Part shown: piece by piece, positions 25,076-37,451 of the stretch
How positions within the stretch are numbered: position 1 is the first letter of the stretch
Layout of the letters: each line of letters begins with the position of its first letter
Source of the DNA: Rhynochetos jubatus
Lineage: Eukaryota > Chordata > Aves > Eurypygiformes > Rhynochetidae
Direction: 5' to 3'
DNA: 64,000 bases
Assembly (NCBI GenBank): GCA_027574665.1
Contig: CM050652.1
Coordinates: 5,684,589 to 5,748,588 of the forward strand
Made by a program: the position numbers and the translations under genes
The notes under the pieces: generated by a model
Seen by the model: only the letters and a program-made list of their open reading frames with translations
What the model was told of the DNA's origin: nothing
Database searches by the model: none

Positions 25076-26162
25076 TTTATATGGATAATGTCAGACTGTA
25101 CAGAAGCAGTCTGCAGCCTGGTCCCAAATTTTACCTTAAATTTGAATAGCTTTTCCTAATATCTTCTTGCCACTTTTATTGCTTTCTCCTTGTTCTCAAC
25201 AAGGAAAACATTTGCTTGTTGTCTTTGTAATAATAATGACCTTCTTTGTTTCAGGACTACACCAGTCACCCTAATCCTAGTAATGTTTCAACTTTAGTCT
25301 TCTTACTCTCACACTAATACATAGAAAGTTATTTCTCTGTTATACTCACGAATTTTATTTCCTTCTCAGCATAACACCTTATAGCTGTTTTTATTAGTAT
25401 TGAAACACTCCATGAATTGGTCTTGAAACTATTTCCCCAATTTTGTGCAACTTCCCACTCTGGTCTTCCCAGGGTTCATAAACTCTTCCCATCCATTAAA
25501 CTAGAATTTGCAATTCCATCATCCAAATTGACACTGAAAAGGATAACGAGGCTCAGGTTTAGCACAGGCCTATTTGATAGTGTCCTCCCAGTGTGGCAGA
25601 GAACCTCTCACTATAATCCACTGAGACAAGTTGATCAACTGCTGAAAATTCAAGCCTGGCCAATCTAGAGGAAGAGGAGGAGAGAGAGACATGAAACAAA
25701 TTGCCTAAAAGCAAACAACAGAGCCTCTTAATGGGGAAATGTATCTAAACCAAAACTGGAAATCAAGGTTCAACCTTAACACTGCATCAGCTGTCACTGC
25801 TTTGTTCTTTTATGACTCACTGTTGTGCTGTTGCTGAGAGGAAATTACCTGAAACAGAATTTTGCAAAGAATAAGGTAGTGCTTAAAGGAAGCTCCAGAG
25901 CAACAGGGCATCCTTTCAGGTAAAATCTATTCAACCACTCATTTCTTCCAAGCACAGGCAGATGAAATTATAATAAATATTAAGCAAAAGTAACTAATTT
26001 TTATGCATCATGGTTTGTGATTGCAAATTTTAACAAACACAACCACCCAAATATAGTGGTCTGCTCTTTTCCAGTGTATTTTTCCTCCTTTCTACTCTGT
26101 GCTGAACCATAAATGCTGTTCTGAGATGCATTATTTTGTTGGCAGTAAGTATTGCCAGGGTT
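25076..26162. other. Non-coding stretch, no gene recognised
   Basis: AT-rich unique DNA. An 83-codon plus frame at 25417-25668 has no recognisable domain. No other feature seen. Confidence 0.55.
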
Positions 26163-26260
26163 ATTACAGAATCGTAATATTTTGAAATTGAGAAGATCTA
26201 TTAGATCAGCAAGTCCATTTTCCCTCCATGGGAAGGATATAGTCTCCCAAGAGGGATATG
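26163..26260 (-). mobile_element. Possible old CR1-type 3' end
   Basis: TTACAGAATCGTAATATTTTG, then GAGAAGATCTATTAGATCAGCAAGTCCAT and TTCCCTCCATGGGAAGG follow the layout of an old avian CR1-type tail on the reverse strand (terminal octamers, then the GATCATCTAGTCCA block). Divergence is high and the call rests on one line of blocks. Confidence 0.38.
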
Positions 26261-26600
26261 TCTTATATTAAACTAAGGTTAACTATTGATTTCAGCAAAC
26301 ACTGCCCCTTGCTGACGACTACGTGTGGTACAGTTTGCTTTACCCCATCAAAGTGCTGCTGTATTGCCTTCTGAAAAAGTTTTTATCATGGGCTATGGAT
26401 GTTTAACCTTTATCATACAGACCGCAGGCAGCCCCACGGAAAAATGAACCCAGATCACAGCCGTCTCCTCCTACCACCCTTTACTGGGGTAAATCATGAG
26501 CAGGCTGAAAAAGCAGCCTGCTTCAGCACACTGAAATTTTTTGATGGTCCATTGCATTAGACTCTTGCTTATCTCTTACTATGTATGCCAAATGTGATGG

Positions 26601-26651
26601 TACTGGGCATGCAGACTATAGTCCTGCAGCACACATTCTGCATGCCCAGTA
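26601..26651. repeat. Perfect 14-15 bp inverted repeat (hairpin)
   Basis: TACTGGGCATGCAG at 26601-26614 is exactly complementary to CTGCATGCCCAGTA at 26638-26651. One more A-T pair (26615 with 26637) can extend the stem to 15 bp, leaving a loop of about 21 bases. The match does not continue outward. No flanking duplication or transposon was recognised around it. Confidence 0.85.
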
Positions 26652-28710
26652 ATCCTCCACATGGCCAGATTTACCACCCACATGCAAACTGACTTTCCCT
26701 TGAATTTATGTTCCTGCCAGGATGAATTTCTTGCACTTACACAGTCAGTCTAGAGCTTTGAAAAAGTGCAGCTTCTGGGTTTGCAGGGGAGTTGCAGGAA
26801 ACTCATTAGCACAGGTTGAGATGGATCCTCCCACAGGTTCAGACAACTCCTCAGCACAAACCTCTGCCAGCCTGGAGATAAAACCTGGTGTGGGAGCAAC
26901 ACTGATCACACCTGTGAGCCAGCAGGATTCAGACAACCCACCTATGGACTTCGGTTAGGAAACTCCCTGAAAGATGAGATATGTGAAGTTAAAAGTACCA
27001 GCCTTATAGGTTAAACCTTGGATTCTCACATCTGGCTGAAATCAGGAGGAACAGCAGGGATAAAAGTACAACCCAATGACTTGTGTGTAAAACCTGGGCC
27101 AGAAAGAGGAGTTATTTGCAGTGGGCATTCACTTCCGCTGTGAAATGGCCCTCTGGGACTCAGCTGTCAAAATACAGGTATACATTAGTTACCAGATGGA
27201 GAGAGAGAGTAGCTGTTCTGCAATACACCCCATTCTGTACAATAAACATAAGTTTATTCAGAAATGGCTCTGAAGTCAATTTGAAGAGGATCACAGAGAA
27301 AATCAACAAATGCAGTCACTTCCGGATACCTTTATTCTACTAGAACAGCAAAAGTTGGTTTAAATATGAATGTATATATCCAAAAATGGAGAAAGGAAAT
27401 CTGACTTACGATTTCATGTGCCCCTGTGCCAAAAGCTCCTGCTGCTAGTGCTAATAGACAAATAAGTTCCCTTTTAGTAGACCTAATCTCCAAAGGTAAG
27501 TGACACAGTGTGTTTCAGAAGAGAGCTGAGATTAAAGGTGACATGCTGAAAAGATTTCACTTGATCTGTGAAAAACAGGGGAAGGCCAGAAATCAGTCTA
27601 GCAGTGGTGTGTAACAATTGCTAGTGATCAGTCACTACAAAGCAACAAGAATACTATTATTTTCCATTGTGGCATCTAGATAAGGCAGCTTACAATGAAT
27701 TCTAGATCTCACTGCCTTCATTTGCTAATCATCCCACGTTCACTCTTTCAAGCAAGTTGAACTCCATCATATCTCTGCATATTGCTGGCTCTCTGAAGAT
27801 AATCTGTCACTTTGGTGTGCTGTCCGCTTAAATAATCATAATATGTAGGGTCTTCCTTAAATCTTATGCCTTTTTGTTGCTATCAATGGTCTGCTGTGAT
27901 TTTTTTCTTATCACTCTAGCACCAAGAAATGCTGGGAAATATTATCAGTTCTGTCTGCAGGGAAAGGAAATGATAACTGTCAGTCTGCCTTATATTCTAG
28001 AGAGTGCTTCTGCACCTCAGAAACAAAGCATTTTCTGGCAGTCTGACCAACACCTTTAGTTAAAAGGAAAAATAATCAGAAAGATCAATAGGAAGTGTAA
28101 ACTGTATGAATTTTATTGAACTGGCATGACTTGTGTCACTGCAGGCAGGGATTGGCTACAGACTCATCCAGGGGTTTTGTGCAAGGTTTGGACACAGCTG
28201 TGTTATTCAGAGGAGTAGTCCTTGGAAGTTAGGGACGGCAGAAGACAGTTAAGTGAAAGCTAAGATTTTGCATCATTTTGTACACCTGAAGGCCTTCCAC
28301 TGGCACAAGGCAGCAAATACACGTGCACTTCTCACATTTTTGGATGCAGAAGGTGCATTCCCTTTGACCATTTTCTCCTACATTGCTGTTCAAGCCCATA
28401 AAGACCATGTGTCCCATGAACCTGAGCCCATAAAGACTCTAAGACTATAGGGATAGCAGTTAATAAAGTTAGAGATTATTATTATTAGTCATTATTTAAA
28501 CTAACATTTTTCAACTAATAGGAAATTCAGTGGAAAGTGGACATTTAAGAGGACTGAAAACATCTGCCTGTATAGTTAGAATCAGGGTATAGTTGCAGCT
28601 TGGAGAAATGAAAGCATGCCTGAGTATAGGACAAAAATTCATTTTTATAAAAAAGAAAGTTATGCAGAAAGGGAACTAAGAACCCCAAACACACCTACAC
28701 AAGTAATATT
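26652..28710. other. Non-coding stretch, no gene recognised
   Basis: Unique DNA, slightly more GC-rich near 26,700-27,150. The 78-codon plus frame at 26722-26958 has no known domain. A 12-bp direct repeat GCCCATAAAGAC occurs near 28,395 and 28,426. Confidence 0.5.
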
Positions 28711-28873
28711 CATAGAGTCATAGAACGGTTTGGGTTGGAAGGGACCTTAAAGATCACCCAGTTCCAACCCCCCTGACATGTGCAGGGACACCTTCCACTA
28801 GACTAGGTTGCTCAAAGCCTCATCCAGCCTGCTCCTTCCAGGAATGGGGCATCCACAACTTCTCTGGGCAACC
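28711..28873 (-). mobile_element. CR1 LINE 3' end
   Basis: CATAGAGTCATAGAACGG, TTGGGTTGGAAGGGACC, AGTTCCAACCCCCC, CACTAGACTAGGTTGCTCAAAGCC and GGGCATCCACAACTTCTCTGGGCAACC are successive reverse-complement blocks of an avian CR1 3' end. The last blocks cover the final codons of ORF2 (the region encoding the PSLxVFK-type C-terminus). The copy is cut at about 28,873 by 5' truncation. It is similar in age to the copy at 22,926. Confidence 0.94.
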
Positions 28874-31800
28874 CATATTTGTGTCAATTATGATGCTGTG
28901 CATTGATCTAAAATGCATTTTCTCTTATTCTGAAAAAAATCTTTCTTCACTTCTTTTTGCTTTCATGTTTGCTTTATCCAACAACTAACCTTAGCACTCC
29001 ATTCTATTTTGAAACATCTTATTACAGTGACAACTATTAACTGAAAGATAAAGCCTCTGTAGGTTCTATTTAAACACAGTACACATCCACCAAAGAGGTT
29101 AGTCTGAATAATGTGGGGAGAAAGGCTATAATAAAGAAGCAGCATCCTATATAGATGTGATGTTCTGCATCCTTGTACCTTCTCCACATCCCTGATTAGC
29201 TGGTTCTTTATTTTTATACTGGGCACAGGATTTCACTCTTTAGAAGTACATTAGCAGAACAGCTAATGTTACTAATTGGTTCATTGACCATTGCAAACTC
29301 AGGAATAGTCCTTTTACTGGAGCAGGAACTCAGTATTGTCCCTGCTGTTAACACTGTTCTTCATTGTTTCTTAACATTTTATTGGGGTCTGCAGGCTTAC
29401 AAATACTCTTTAACTTTCCTGCATTTATTGACTGCAAACACTCTGCAGAAATACTCTCCTTAAAGAACAAACAATGCAAGGCACAACATTAGCAGAGGTT
29501 AAAGGAAATATGCAGCTGACTGACTAATGGAAGGAAAAATCAATTATATGAACATCTCTTCAAAATCCAAGCCCTTTATGCTTTTTTTTCTTTTTTTGTC
29601 CTTGGGGATGGTTTTTGTCTGATGTAACATTGCTATGAAAGTACCTCAGCTCAACTGAAAATAGTATCAACTAACACATTGTAAACTCTTCTGAGCTATC
29701 ACCACATTTTTCTTTATGTTCAAGCAACTTAATTGTTATTAGGGCCTCTGTATAGTCCTTTTAGATAAATAAAAGTGCATCATTGTAAGACAGTAGGGAA
29801 TTTGAACAATGAATTCTGAATATGACAGGAAATATTGGTAAATCATGTAACATAATATTTTCATACGAAAATGAGGATGCAAAGTGAGAATGAGCTCAGT
29901 GGAGGTATAGGAGAACCTATAGGAGGCAATGAGAAACTTTTATTTTCTTTCAGTGTCTTATATTGCTGCCCAGGAACTCAGCTTCTGAACCCTGTTCTTT
30001 TAAGTTTAAAATGAAAAATAAAATCATAATGGACACCGTGTAATCAACGCAAGGTCCCTTTAGGGTCAAAATTTCTTTGTGGTAATTCTCAGGAGAATTA
30101 TTTTCATGTGTTTCCACCTTTTTCTTATAATATTTAATCAATTTATTCTATTGAGTTTTGAGTTCCTGAAATTTCTCAGAACCAGTCGAAATTTTCTGAC
30201 TTAACTTTTCTTGCCTGAAAGACAATGAGCTGTCAAGATCACCATAATCTTCCAAACAAGACTCCTTAAAAAAAAAATTAAAAAATGCTTAGGCAAAAAA
30301 CTGAAACAGGGATTTTCAATCTCATCAAAATGGAACATTTGAGTTTTTCCTTAATACTTGGATTTTTGCTTAACAAAAAGTATTAAGTAAAGGAAGAGGG
30401 ATTCAAGTTAAATGTGTAGAAAAATCTTTAATGATGGAAAGGCTAATACAGCATTGAAACAGATTACTTGGAAAGGTAAGGAATCTCAGTTGCAGGTGGC
30501 TTTAAAAATTTGATCAAAAAACCAGAATTCTGAGAAAAGACAGAAGATACTAGCTTGCATTAGAACTAAGGAATTAACAAGAATTGTCCTAGACTTTTTA
30601 AATAATTTTTTTCTATGCATTTTGTTATATTTTTTTCTTATTACAATGCATATAACGGTGACCATAACAAGCTGTTTCAGTTCTATCGATTCTATTTAAA
30701 ATATCAGAATTTCCTCTGTAACAGAAGGTTTAATTTTGAATGATTTCTAATGGTACTGTTAGAGATCTAAAGACAGAAAGAAGGGTCAAAGGGTTATATG
30801 CAGCTAAATAAATTAGGGTTTCCCAAGGAGAATTTCTTGCCACTGAGAGAATTAAAAATCAGTGCACGGAAGGTTTTAGCAACTCTTGTTATTCATTAAT
30901 AATAAAGAGAATATTTATCCCATACAAAGATGGTTAAAAGGTCATGCAATAACACTACTGGGAAAATTAATTTTATGTATTTATAAATATACCACATTCT
31001 ATCTCAAAAGAAATCTCTCTGCAACAGTAACAATTAGCAAATGTTTTGACTGAATTCCAAAGATTATTCGTTTCCTTAGATCAGTACATCATCCCTGGGT
31101 TTCACAAAGAATTACCAAGGGAATAAAAAAGGGAAGTGGAGAATGTTCAGAAACAATTATATCAATTGTTCTCTGGAGCCCAACATTCATTTATGCAACA
31201 AATAAAGTTAGCGCTAATTGTTTCACAAAACAGACCTTCCAAATTTGGATTGTATCCAATGCATAGATATTTGCCTCGGTTTGCTGCAAACTGGTCCAGT
31301 CAAGTGCCCAGATACAACACCACAGATCAGTGTTGATGTTTCATCTTCCTCTTGGTTTCCACCGTGGCCTGGTACTTCAGAGGAAGACCAGGAAATGGGT
31401 ATTACATGCTGAAAAACCACAAAATCAATATTCCTGATACCTTGTAATACCATGTCACGCTGTCTTTAGAGCAGACAGAAAGTATCAAGGAGAGTTGTAA
31501 AACTGGCAATACTACTGCTGTTACCAACAGTAGGGTTTGAGCTCAAGGATGGTCAAAACAGGGAGGAGCATGTGCAAAGACAACACAGAATAGGATGTGC
31601 ACATAGATCTTAAACTATCATTGTATGCCTAATTTTTTTTGTGTTCTGCTAAGTTTTATCTTTCAAAATTTTCTAGGTGGAAATGAAGCAGTAAAATCAG
31701 ACTAATTGCCAATTAATATTCATATTAGAGTAGAAGAAAGTGACCCCCATCAAGTAGGAGACTCCAATGAGATGGAGTTTCTTCAGACACAAAACAGAAG

Positions 31801-34800
31801 TTTCTCATTGCCTTCAAACATGAAGCAATGCTGGTATTTTACAGTAGGCGCTTTATAAATGCATAGGATAATTTTATTTTACTATTTGTAACAAGTGGCA
31901 GACAATTCCTTTATTTTGTCATATACACCTGAAATTCACAAAAAATAAAACATAGCAGATATTTTATCTTTTATGTATCGCATACACATTGAAATTTACA
32001 ATTATCGCTAAACTATGTTCAGATTTTATTGTCAATCTATTTAAAAGACTTTTGCTTCTCTTCATGCTCAAGAAAGTGTTTTACTTACCTGCTGTAAAGT
32101 TAACAAAGGCAAAAGCGCAGCTTTCCATATGTTCATTGTATGGAAAAATTGCTTCCTTGGATTATTTTTAAAAGTACTCATTAATTAATTCTCATAACAC
32201 TCCTGCAAGTAATAGCATCTGTTAAACATTAACTCACATAGACAGATGAATCCTTTGTGACATTCTTTTGTGTATTTGTTTTTCCTCAGACACTTGAGAG
32301 TTATCAAGCTTCTTTAATACTTGACCACTAAAGGTTCTGTCCAGAATTTTGCCTTACTTAATGCTGGCATTCTAAGCAAGGGCATTTTAATTTTCATTCT
32401 TTGAAATACGGACCACCATGACAATAAATATAATGAAAAAACCCCATATTTCTATAGGTAAACATCTTTACATTGTGGCAATACCCACTCTTGTCCTTGT
32501 CTGGGCTACCCCCTCATTACATCTAGCTTAGTTTCACTTTTCTTGTACAAAGGAAACTTCAGGCTTAGATTATTTTTTATTACTAGCTCTTTTATTCCAC
32601 AGGCACAGCTCTCCTGTGTTTCATCTTTCACAGGAACAGACCTCACAGACCTCACTTACGTCTCCACTGCCCAAGCATCACAACCACATAAACTTTGAGA
32701 TTCTTCTACTAAACACGGAAGTCTGCAACTTTATCTGAATTAAGTATCTGAATTTCTTTTACAGGCAATGGAAAAAAAAAAAAAATTCAAGAGCATTATT
32801 TATCTCATCATAAAAAATACCTGCAATGTGAATAGGTTAATCAGGCCCTGAAATGCCCATTTCCCCCCTTTCGTTCTGTAGGGATTCTAGCTCAACATCT
32901 GAGGTGGGAATGTCAACCATGACCCTCAACCACACCCCTTAGTCTTCAAAAAGGATTCCAAGAACCTGCTGGTTGCTTTAGTCAGCTATACACCTATACA
33001 AAATCAGATGAAGCAAAACACAACCAAAAAACACTTGAAAGTTTTCTTCCAGGCTCATTTTCTTTTTAATCATTCCTTGAACTTTCATCAAGAATCTTAG
33101 TTTTTCTTCACGTTTTTTTCTTTCTGAGTGAGCTGAAGTGATATTCTCCCCTCCTTAGGCATTTTCTTTCTTCCTGACCTGGTCAAGAATTTAGGAAAAA
33201 AAGATTATTTTGTCATTCTGCTCCTCTTTTCTGCTTTGTTTATCTCTGAGCAGCACACCATGCTCTTCTTCACCAATCATAAGCATCAATTACCTTATAC
33301 TTTTGTTATAGCATTTTTCAGGGCAAAGGGACAGTAGAAAACAGATTTATTTATGTATTAAAACTAAGATATATTTTCAGATTTTTGCTCTTCCCAAGAG
33401 AGAGACATTTTGATTCTCAGTGTAATCCTGTTCATAGGAAACTCTCTCAAATTCAGTATTTTTTCTTCTCCATCTGACCATGATGAAGTAATACATAGCA
33501 GAACATAGTCAGAAAGCATCAGGAAACATACTGTCCCAAAAATGAAACTGAAATTCCTAAACCCTGTATAAGGTTATCATAGACTTACTGAATGCAGTTT
33601 GATAGCACAGGAGAGTTAAAGCTAGAAACAAAACTGAGTTCCAGCTGTGAAACTCATATGGATTTGTTTTCTTTATACCACACCTTTAAACATCCAAGAC
33701 CTCCCCGGTGAGAAAAATAAGCACTCGCAGAGACAGGCACAACGTAAGTCTTTTAAAGGACACCTTAACTTTGCTGTTCTGTTGTTTCATACTAAGATAA
33801 TTCCTAGTGAAAGTAACCTGATGTAATTCTACTTTTGCACAGAAACAATATAGCCCTTACCAGTGCTTGAAGTGTGCATGGCTAGGGATATTTGCAGCTA
33901 CTCTGACCAGCAGAGGCTTCCATTTAGTTTAAAGATGCAGACATGCTTTTAAACTTCCTTTGGGACAGTATGAGGAAATGTAAAGCAGCTGTGTTCCCCA
34001 AAGCTGCAAACAGACTCTTAGACTATCTGTTGCTGAATTCCAACAGTTACACTTTTTCTGCAGTTACAAAACTCCTAACATTTCTAAATTCATATTTTTA
34101 TCTTTCCCACCACCTGAGAATGCCATCTGCTGTTTATCTCAAATATATCCAACTTTCCATAGCTTATTTCTTTGGGATGTTCTCAAATTCCATTTTGGTT
34201 GTATTTTGTTTTTCATTTTGTTTTATTTTTGGTTTGTTTATTTAGTGACAAAACTGTGTATAGTGCAAGGCACACATGGGTTTTGCTGTACTTTTCCCTT
34301 CTGTTGTAATACGTCAAGCAGTGCATTTTAAAGAAAAAGGACAGTTCTTTGTATGAGCTGTTGGTCACGATTCTTATTAGTACCCATGAAGTCACATTTT
34401 AAATCTTGACTTATGATATAGCCACTGCACAACCAAGGATCAACTTATCCAGAGCACATATTTTCTGCAGAATATACCGGCTTGTCTAGCAGAATACATT
34501 GGGATGCATTTTCCTAGGAGATGGTGACTTTTTGACAACAGACACTTTTCATTGCAAATTGTCAGAGAAATGTGTTCATTTTGAAAGAAGTCTTGTTAGG
34601 AAGCCTTTTCAAGCTCCATGTGGAAATTGAGTCAGAGTGGACTCTGATTACAGCACACTTCAAATCAGAGTAAAATGTTGAGTGCTTATGCCCCTAGAGT
34701 ATTTTGATGTGGACCCTTTCTCAGTCTATTCTTTTAGTGATAGCTCAGTTTAATTCTTTGAAGAAGTGTGAGATTCATCTAACCTACCTATAGTTTCTAA

Positions 34801-35010
34801 AAACCTGCTGTCTAACCATAATAATCAAAGCTTCAGCTACAGGCAACGAAAAGAAATAGCTGGATCGGACAGGTATATGTCTTTTAGGATGACACAGATC
34901 TTTCTCTAACACTGCCTCTCCTGTGGATTTAGAGGCAACTTGGACAACATGCTTGATAAAATAGCTTCATTTTAGATGGCTAGACTTAAAAAAATAATAC
35001 GAAAAGTGAA
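28874..35010. other. Non-coding stretch, no gene recognised
   Basis: Six kilobases of AT-rich unique DNA without a recognised exon or transposon. Open frames reach 100 codons (33943-34245), with no domain. Confidence 0.55.
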
Positions 35011-35642
35011 GTTAAATGGGGGCCAGTCAATAGTGGTGTACTCCTAAGTTTAATACTGGGGCCAATACTGTTTCACATCTTCACTGATGACCTGGATGAT
35101 ATGGAAATTTGCATCCTCACCCAGCTTGCAGATGACACAGAACTGGAAGGAGTGGTTGGCAGACCAGATGATTATATTACCATGATAGGCCAACAGAAAT
35201 TAATCAAGTTCAGCAAAGAGAAATGCCAAGCCCAGCACATGGAGAGGAACAATCCCCTGCATCAGTACATGCTGGGGGCTCTTACTATTGTGTGGAAATG
35301 CCTAACGAGGTTTGGGAGTGTAGAGGTGCAGTAAAGCAGATGAAGCCAGATGCTTCTGAGTGGTGCTCAGCCACAGGCCACGAGGTAATGAGCATGAACT
35401 GGAATACAGAAAACTCTGATTAAATATAAGAAAAACCTGTTTTTTACTGATCAGACCTTGGAACAGGATGCCCAGAGAGGTTGTGGGCATGCTGTCCTTG
35501 GAGATATTCAAAACTTCACTGGACACGGCCCTGAACAATCTGCTGTAGCTGGCCATGCTCAAGCAGAGGAGGTTGGAATTGACAATCTCTGGAGGCCCTT
35601 TCCAACCACAGTTATTCTGTGATCCTGTGAAGATCCTGTGAC
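35011..35642 (+). mobile_element. CR1 LINE, reverse-transcriptase fragment to 3' end
   Basis: A plus-strand CR1 with the last part of ORF2 and the 3' end. ILGPILF...IFTDDLDD is followed by LADDTEL, where the two adjacent aspartates (codons at 35131-35136) are the reverse-transcriptase catalytic pair of the F/YADD box. Next come a KCQ...NNPLHQY block, a gap in which much of the thumb region is missing, then the CCCAGAGAGGTTGTGGGCAT and GGAGATATTCAAAAC blocks of the C-terminus. It finishes with the GGAGGCCCTTTCCAACC untranslated end and terminal TTCTGTGATCCTGTG repeats near 35,612-35,642. Stops and frameshifts show it is inactive. Its tail differs from the copies at 17, 23 and 29 kb, so it belongs to a different CR1 subfamily. 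The 118-codon minus frame across it is antisense. Confidence 0.93.
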
Positions 35643-36148
35643 ATAGTAAAGTGTTCATATTTTTGCCCCAGGTCTTGCAAACCTTAATTAAAAGCCTGCT
35701 CTCTCCCTCTCTTTCTAAGAAGACTTTAAAGATCGGAATTTCTGGATGCAGCAGAAGAAAAATGTGTAAGAAAGAACTGGTGTAAAAAAAGTCTGCTACT
35801 AATTGACACCTGCAGCAGTACTGCTTAAATATGTTGATGTCTTTTAAAATATACTGAACAACATAAACATTTCAGCTGACTTTTTTGGAGACCTATATTT
35901 CTTGTGTAGTGAGTGTGTGCAGAGTCAAAAAAACGTGAGCTTGAGCTTTCTCTTAGATCAGTATGAATTAGTGAAAATCTTCTTGGTCTAATTCCTGCAG
36001 AGGTGGCTTCTTTGAAAATACATTTTTTTTTCAGTTCAATGAAGAATAACTTTAATCAAAATCTAAACTGTTCATTTCTGAAATTCTTTCTTTAAAAGCA
36101 TGCAGAATCAATGAGAACACCAAACTTTCAGGCTTGGAGCATGAAAGA

Positions 36149-36370
36149 TTATCTAGTGGCTAGAACTTAAGCTTGGAAATTAGGAGACACAGGTTTCTCT
36201 TCCTTCTCTGTCACAGGTGTTTTATGTTATCCTAGATAAGTCATTTTGCCTTTCTGTGCCTCTTACTCCCAGTTGTCAAATAAATCTTCCTTCTTTACCT
36301 CTGTGGGATATCATAAAGCATGTGAAGTGTCCAGATTTTACACTATTAGTTCCCATAAATGTATCTTAGG
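36149..36370 (+). mobile_element. Nearly full-length ancient tRNA-derived SINE (MIR type)
   Basis: About 222 bp align by eye along the whole length of the MIR-type SINE found across amniotes. The order is: TCTAGTGGCTAGAAC (tRNA-like head), AGGAGACACAGGTTTCTCTTCC (position of the B box, degraded), TAGATAAGTCATTTTGCC, TTTCTGTGCCTCTTACTCCC, a TGTCAAATAAATC block where TGTAAAATGGGG is expected, GTGGGATATCATAAAGCATG, and a TCCAGATTTTACACTATT tail. Such complete copies are uncommon in birds, where these SINEs stopped moving long ago. It is non-coding. Polymerase III promoter function is unlikely given the changed B box. Confidence 0.75.
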
Positions 36371-37431
36371 CTGTCAATTTTACGCTGGTGAGGGTACATT
36401 ATGTTAGAGAATCCAACAGAGTTATTTTGTCATTATACTGTATAACAGAGCAGAGTCAGCTCATAGTTTTTCAGAAATATAGATTTGGGTTTTGTGGAGT
36501 TTTGTTTTATATTGTGTGTTCGTTTTATCAGAAGGTTGGTTGGGGCAGGACTGAGTCACTTGTGGCAAAATTAGTAGAGGATGAGGGGAAGAGCCTGGGT
36601 GGGACTGTCAATTGGGTGTGCTGCCTGCTGCTACCAAAATGTTGGAAGCACTGAGGGCAATGACTCCAGTTTCTGGCAGACATCATCCTAAAAACTCTGT
36701 TTCCTCCTTTACTAACAGCAACATCTACCAGTCATGGTTGTTTTACCAGCAGAACTGTTTGTTGCCCAACACAACTATTCTGATATTCATAAGCCCAGAT
36801 TCATAATTAAGGCAGCATAATGCTCAGGCACTAAAGGTTCGACTTAATTTCCTCAGCAGAAGCATCCCTAGGTTACCTGATCCATGTACCCCAAGCTGGC
36901 ATATATGACACAACACCTGTAAAAGACCCGTGCCTTCTTGGAGAGGGAGCTGAAGATCAGTTACCTTACAGTGTCTTGAATGGCCCAGGGTACCAGTGGT
37001 TAGATTATTGAATCAGAGCCTTGTTCTCATGTATTCAGAATTTATCTGAAATACACACAAAATACACCCATAGAGAAAATATTGTATATCTGTCTCCACT
37101 GTTGCTACCTGCTCAGAATTAAGAAGTGTAGTCTTGCTCAGAGCATCAGTTACGATCCTCATTTCTCATTTTTTATGAGTGTCATTTTTGGCCTTGGGCT
37201 GTTCTTCTGTACAATAACTAAAATTATGCAGAACTATCAGAAAATTTAAGCTTTTAGGGATAGAATTAACAGGACATTAGATGTCTTAGGTGTCTAATAA
37301 CCTAACAGGAGTTGAGTGTAAAAATCTTTGTAATCCTGTCCTTTATTACTCCAGTATTATGGAGTACACATAAGAAGGAGAAGAAATGAGGAAAGAAGAA
37401 ATAACTCTGCCAATCTAATAACTTGCACCAG

Positions 37432-37451
37432 AAACAAACAAACAAACAAAC
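37432..37451. repeat. (AAAC)n microsatellite
   Basis: Five near-perfect AAAC units, a plain short tandem repeat. Confidence 0.9.

Noticed and set aside
35302-35658. 118-codon minus-strand open frame
   Set aside because: Antisense of the plus-strand CR1 at 35,011-35,642.
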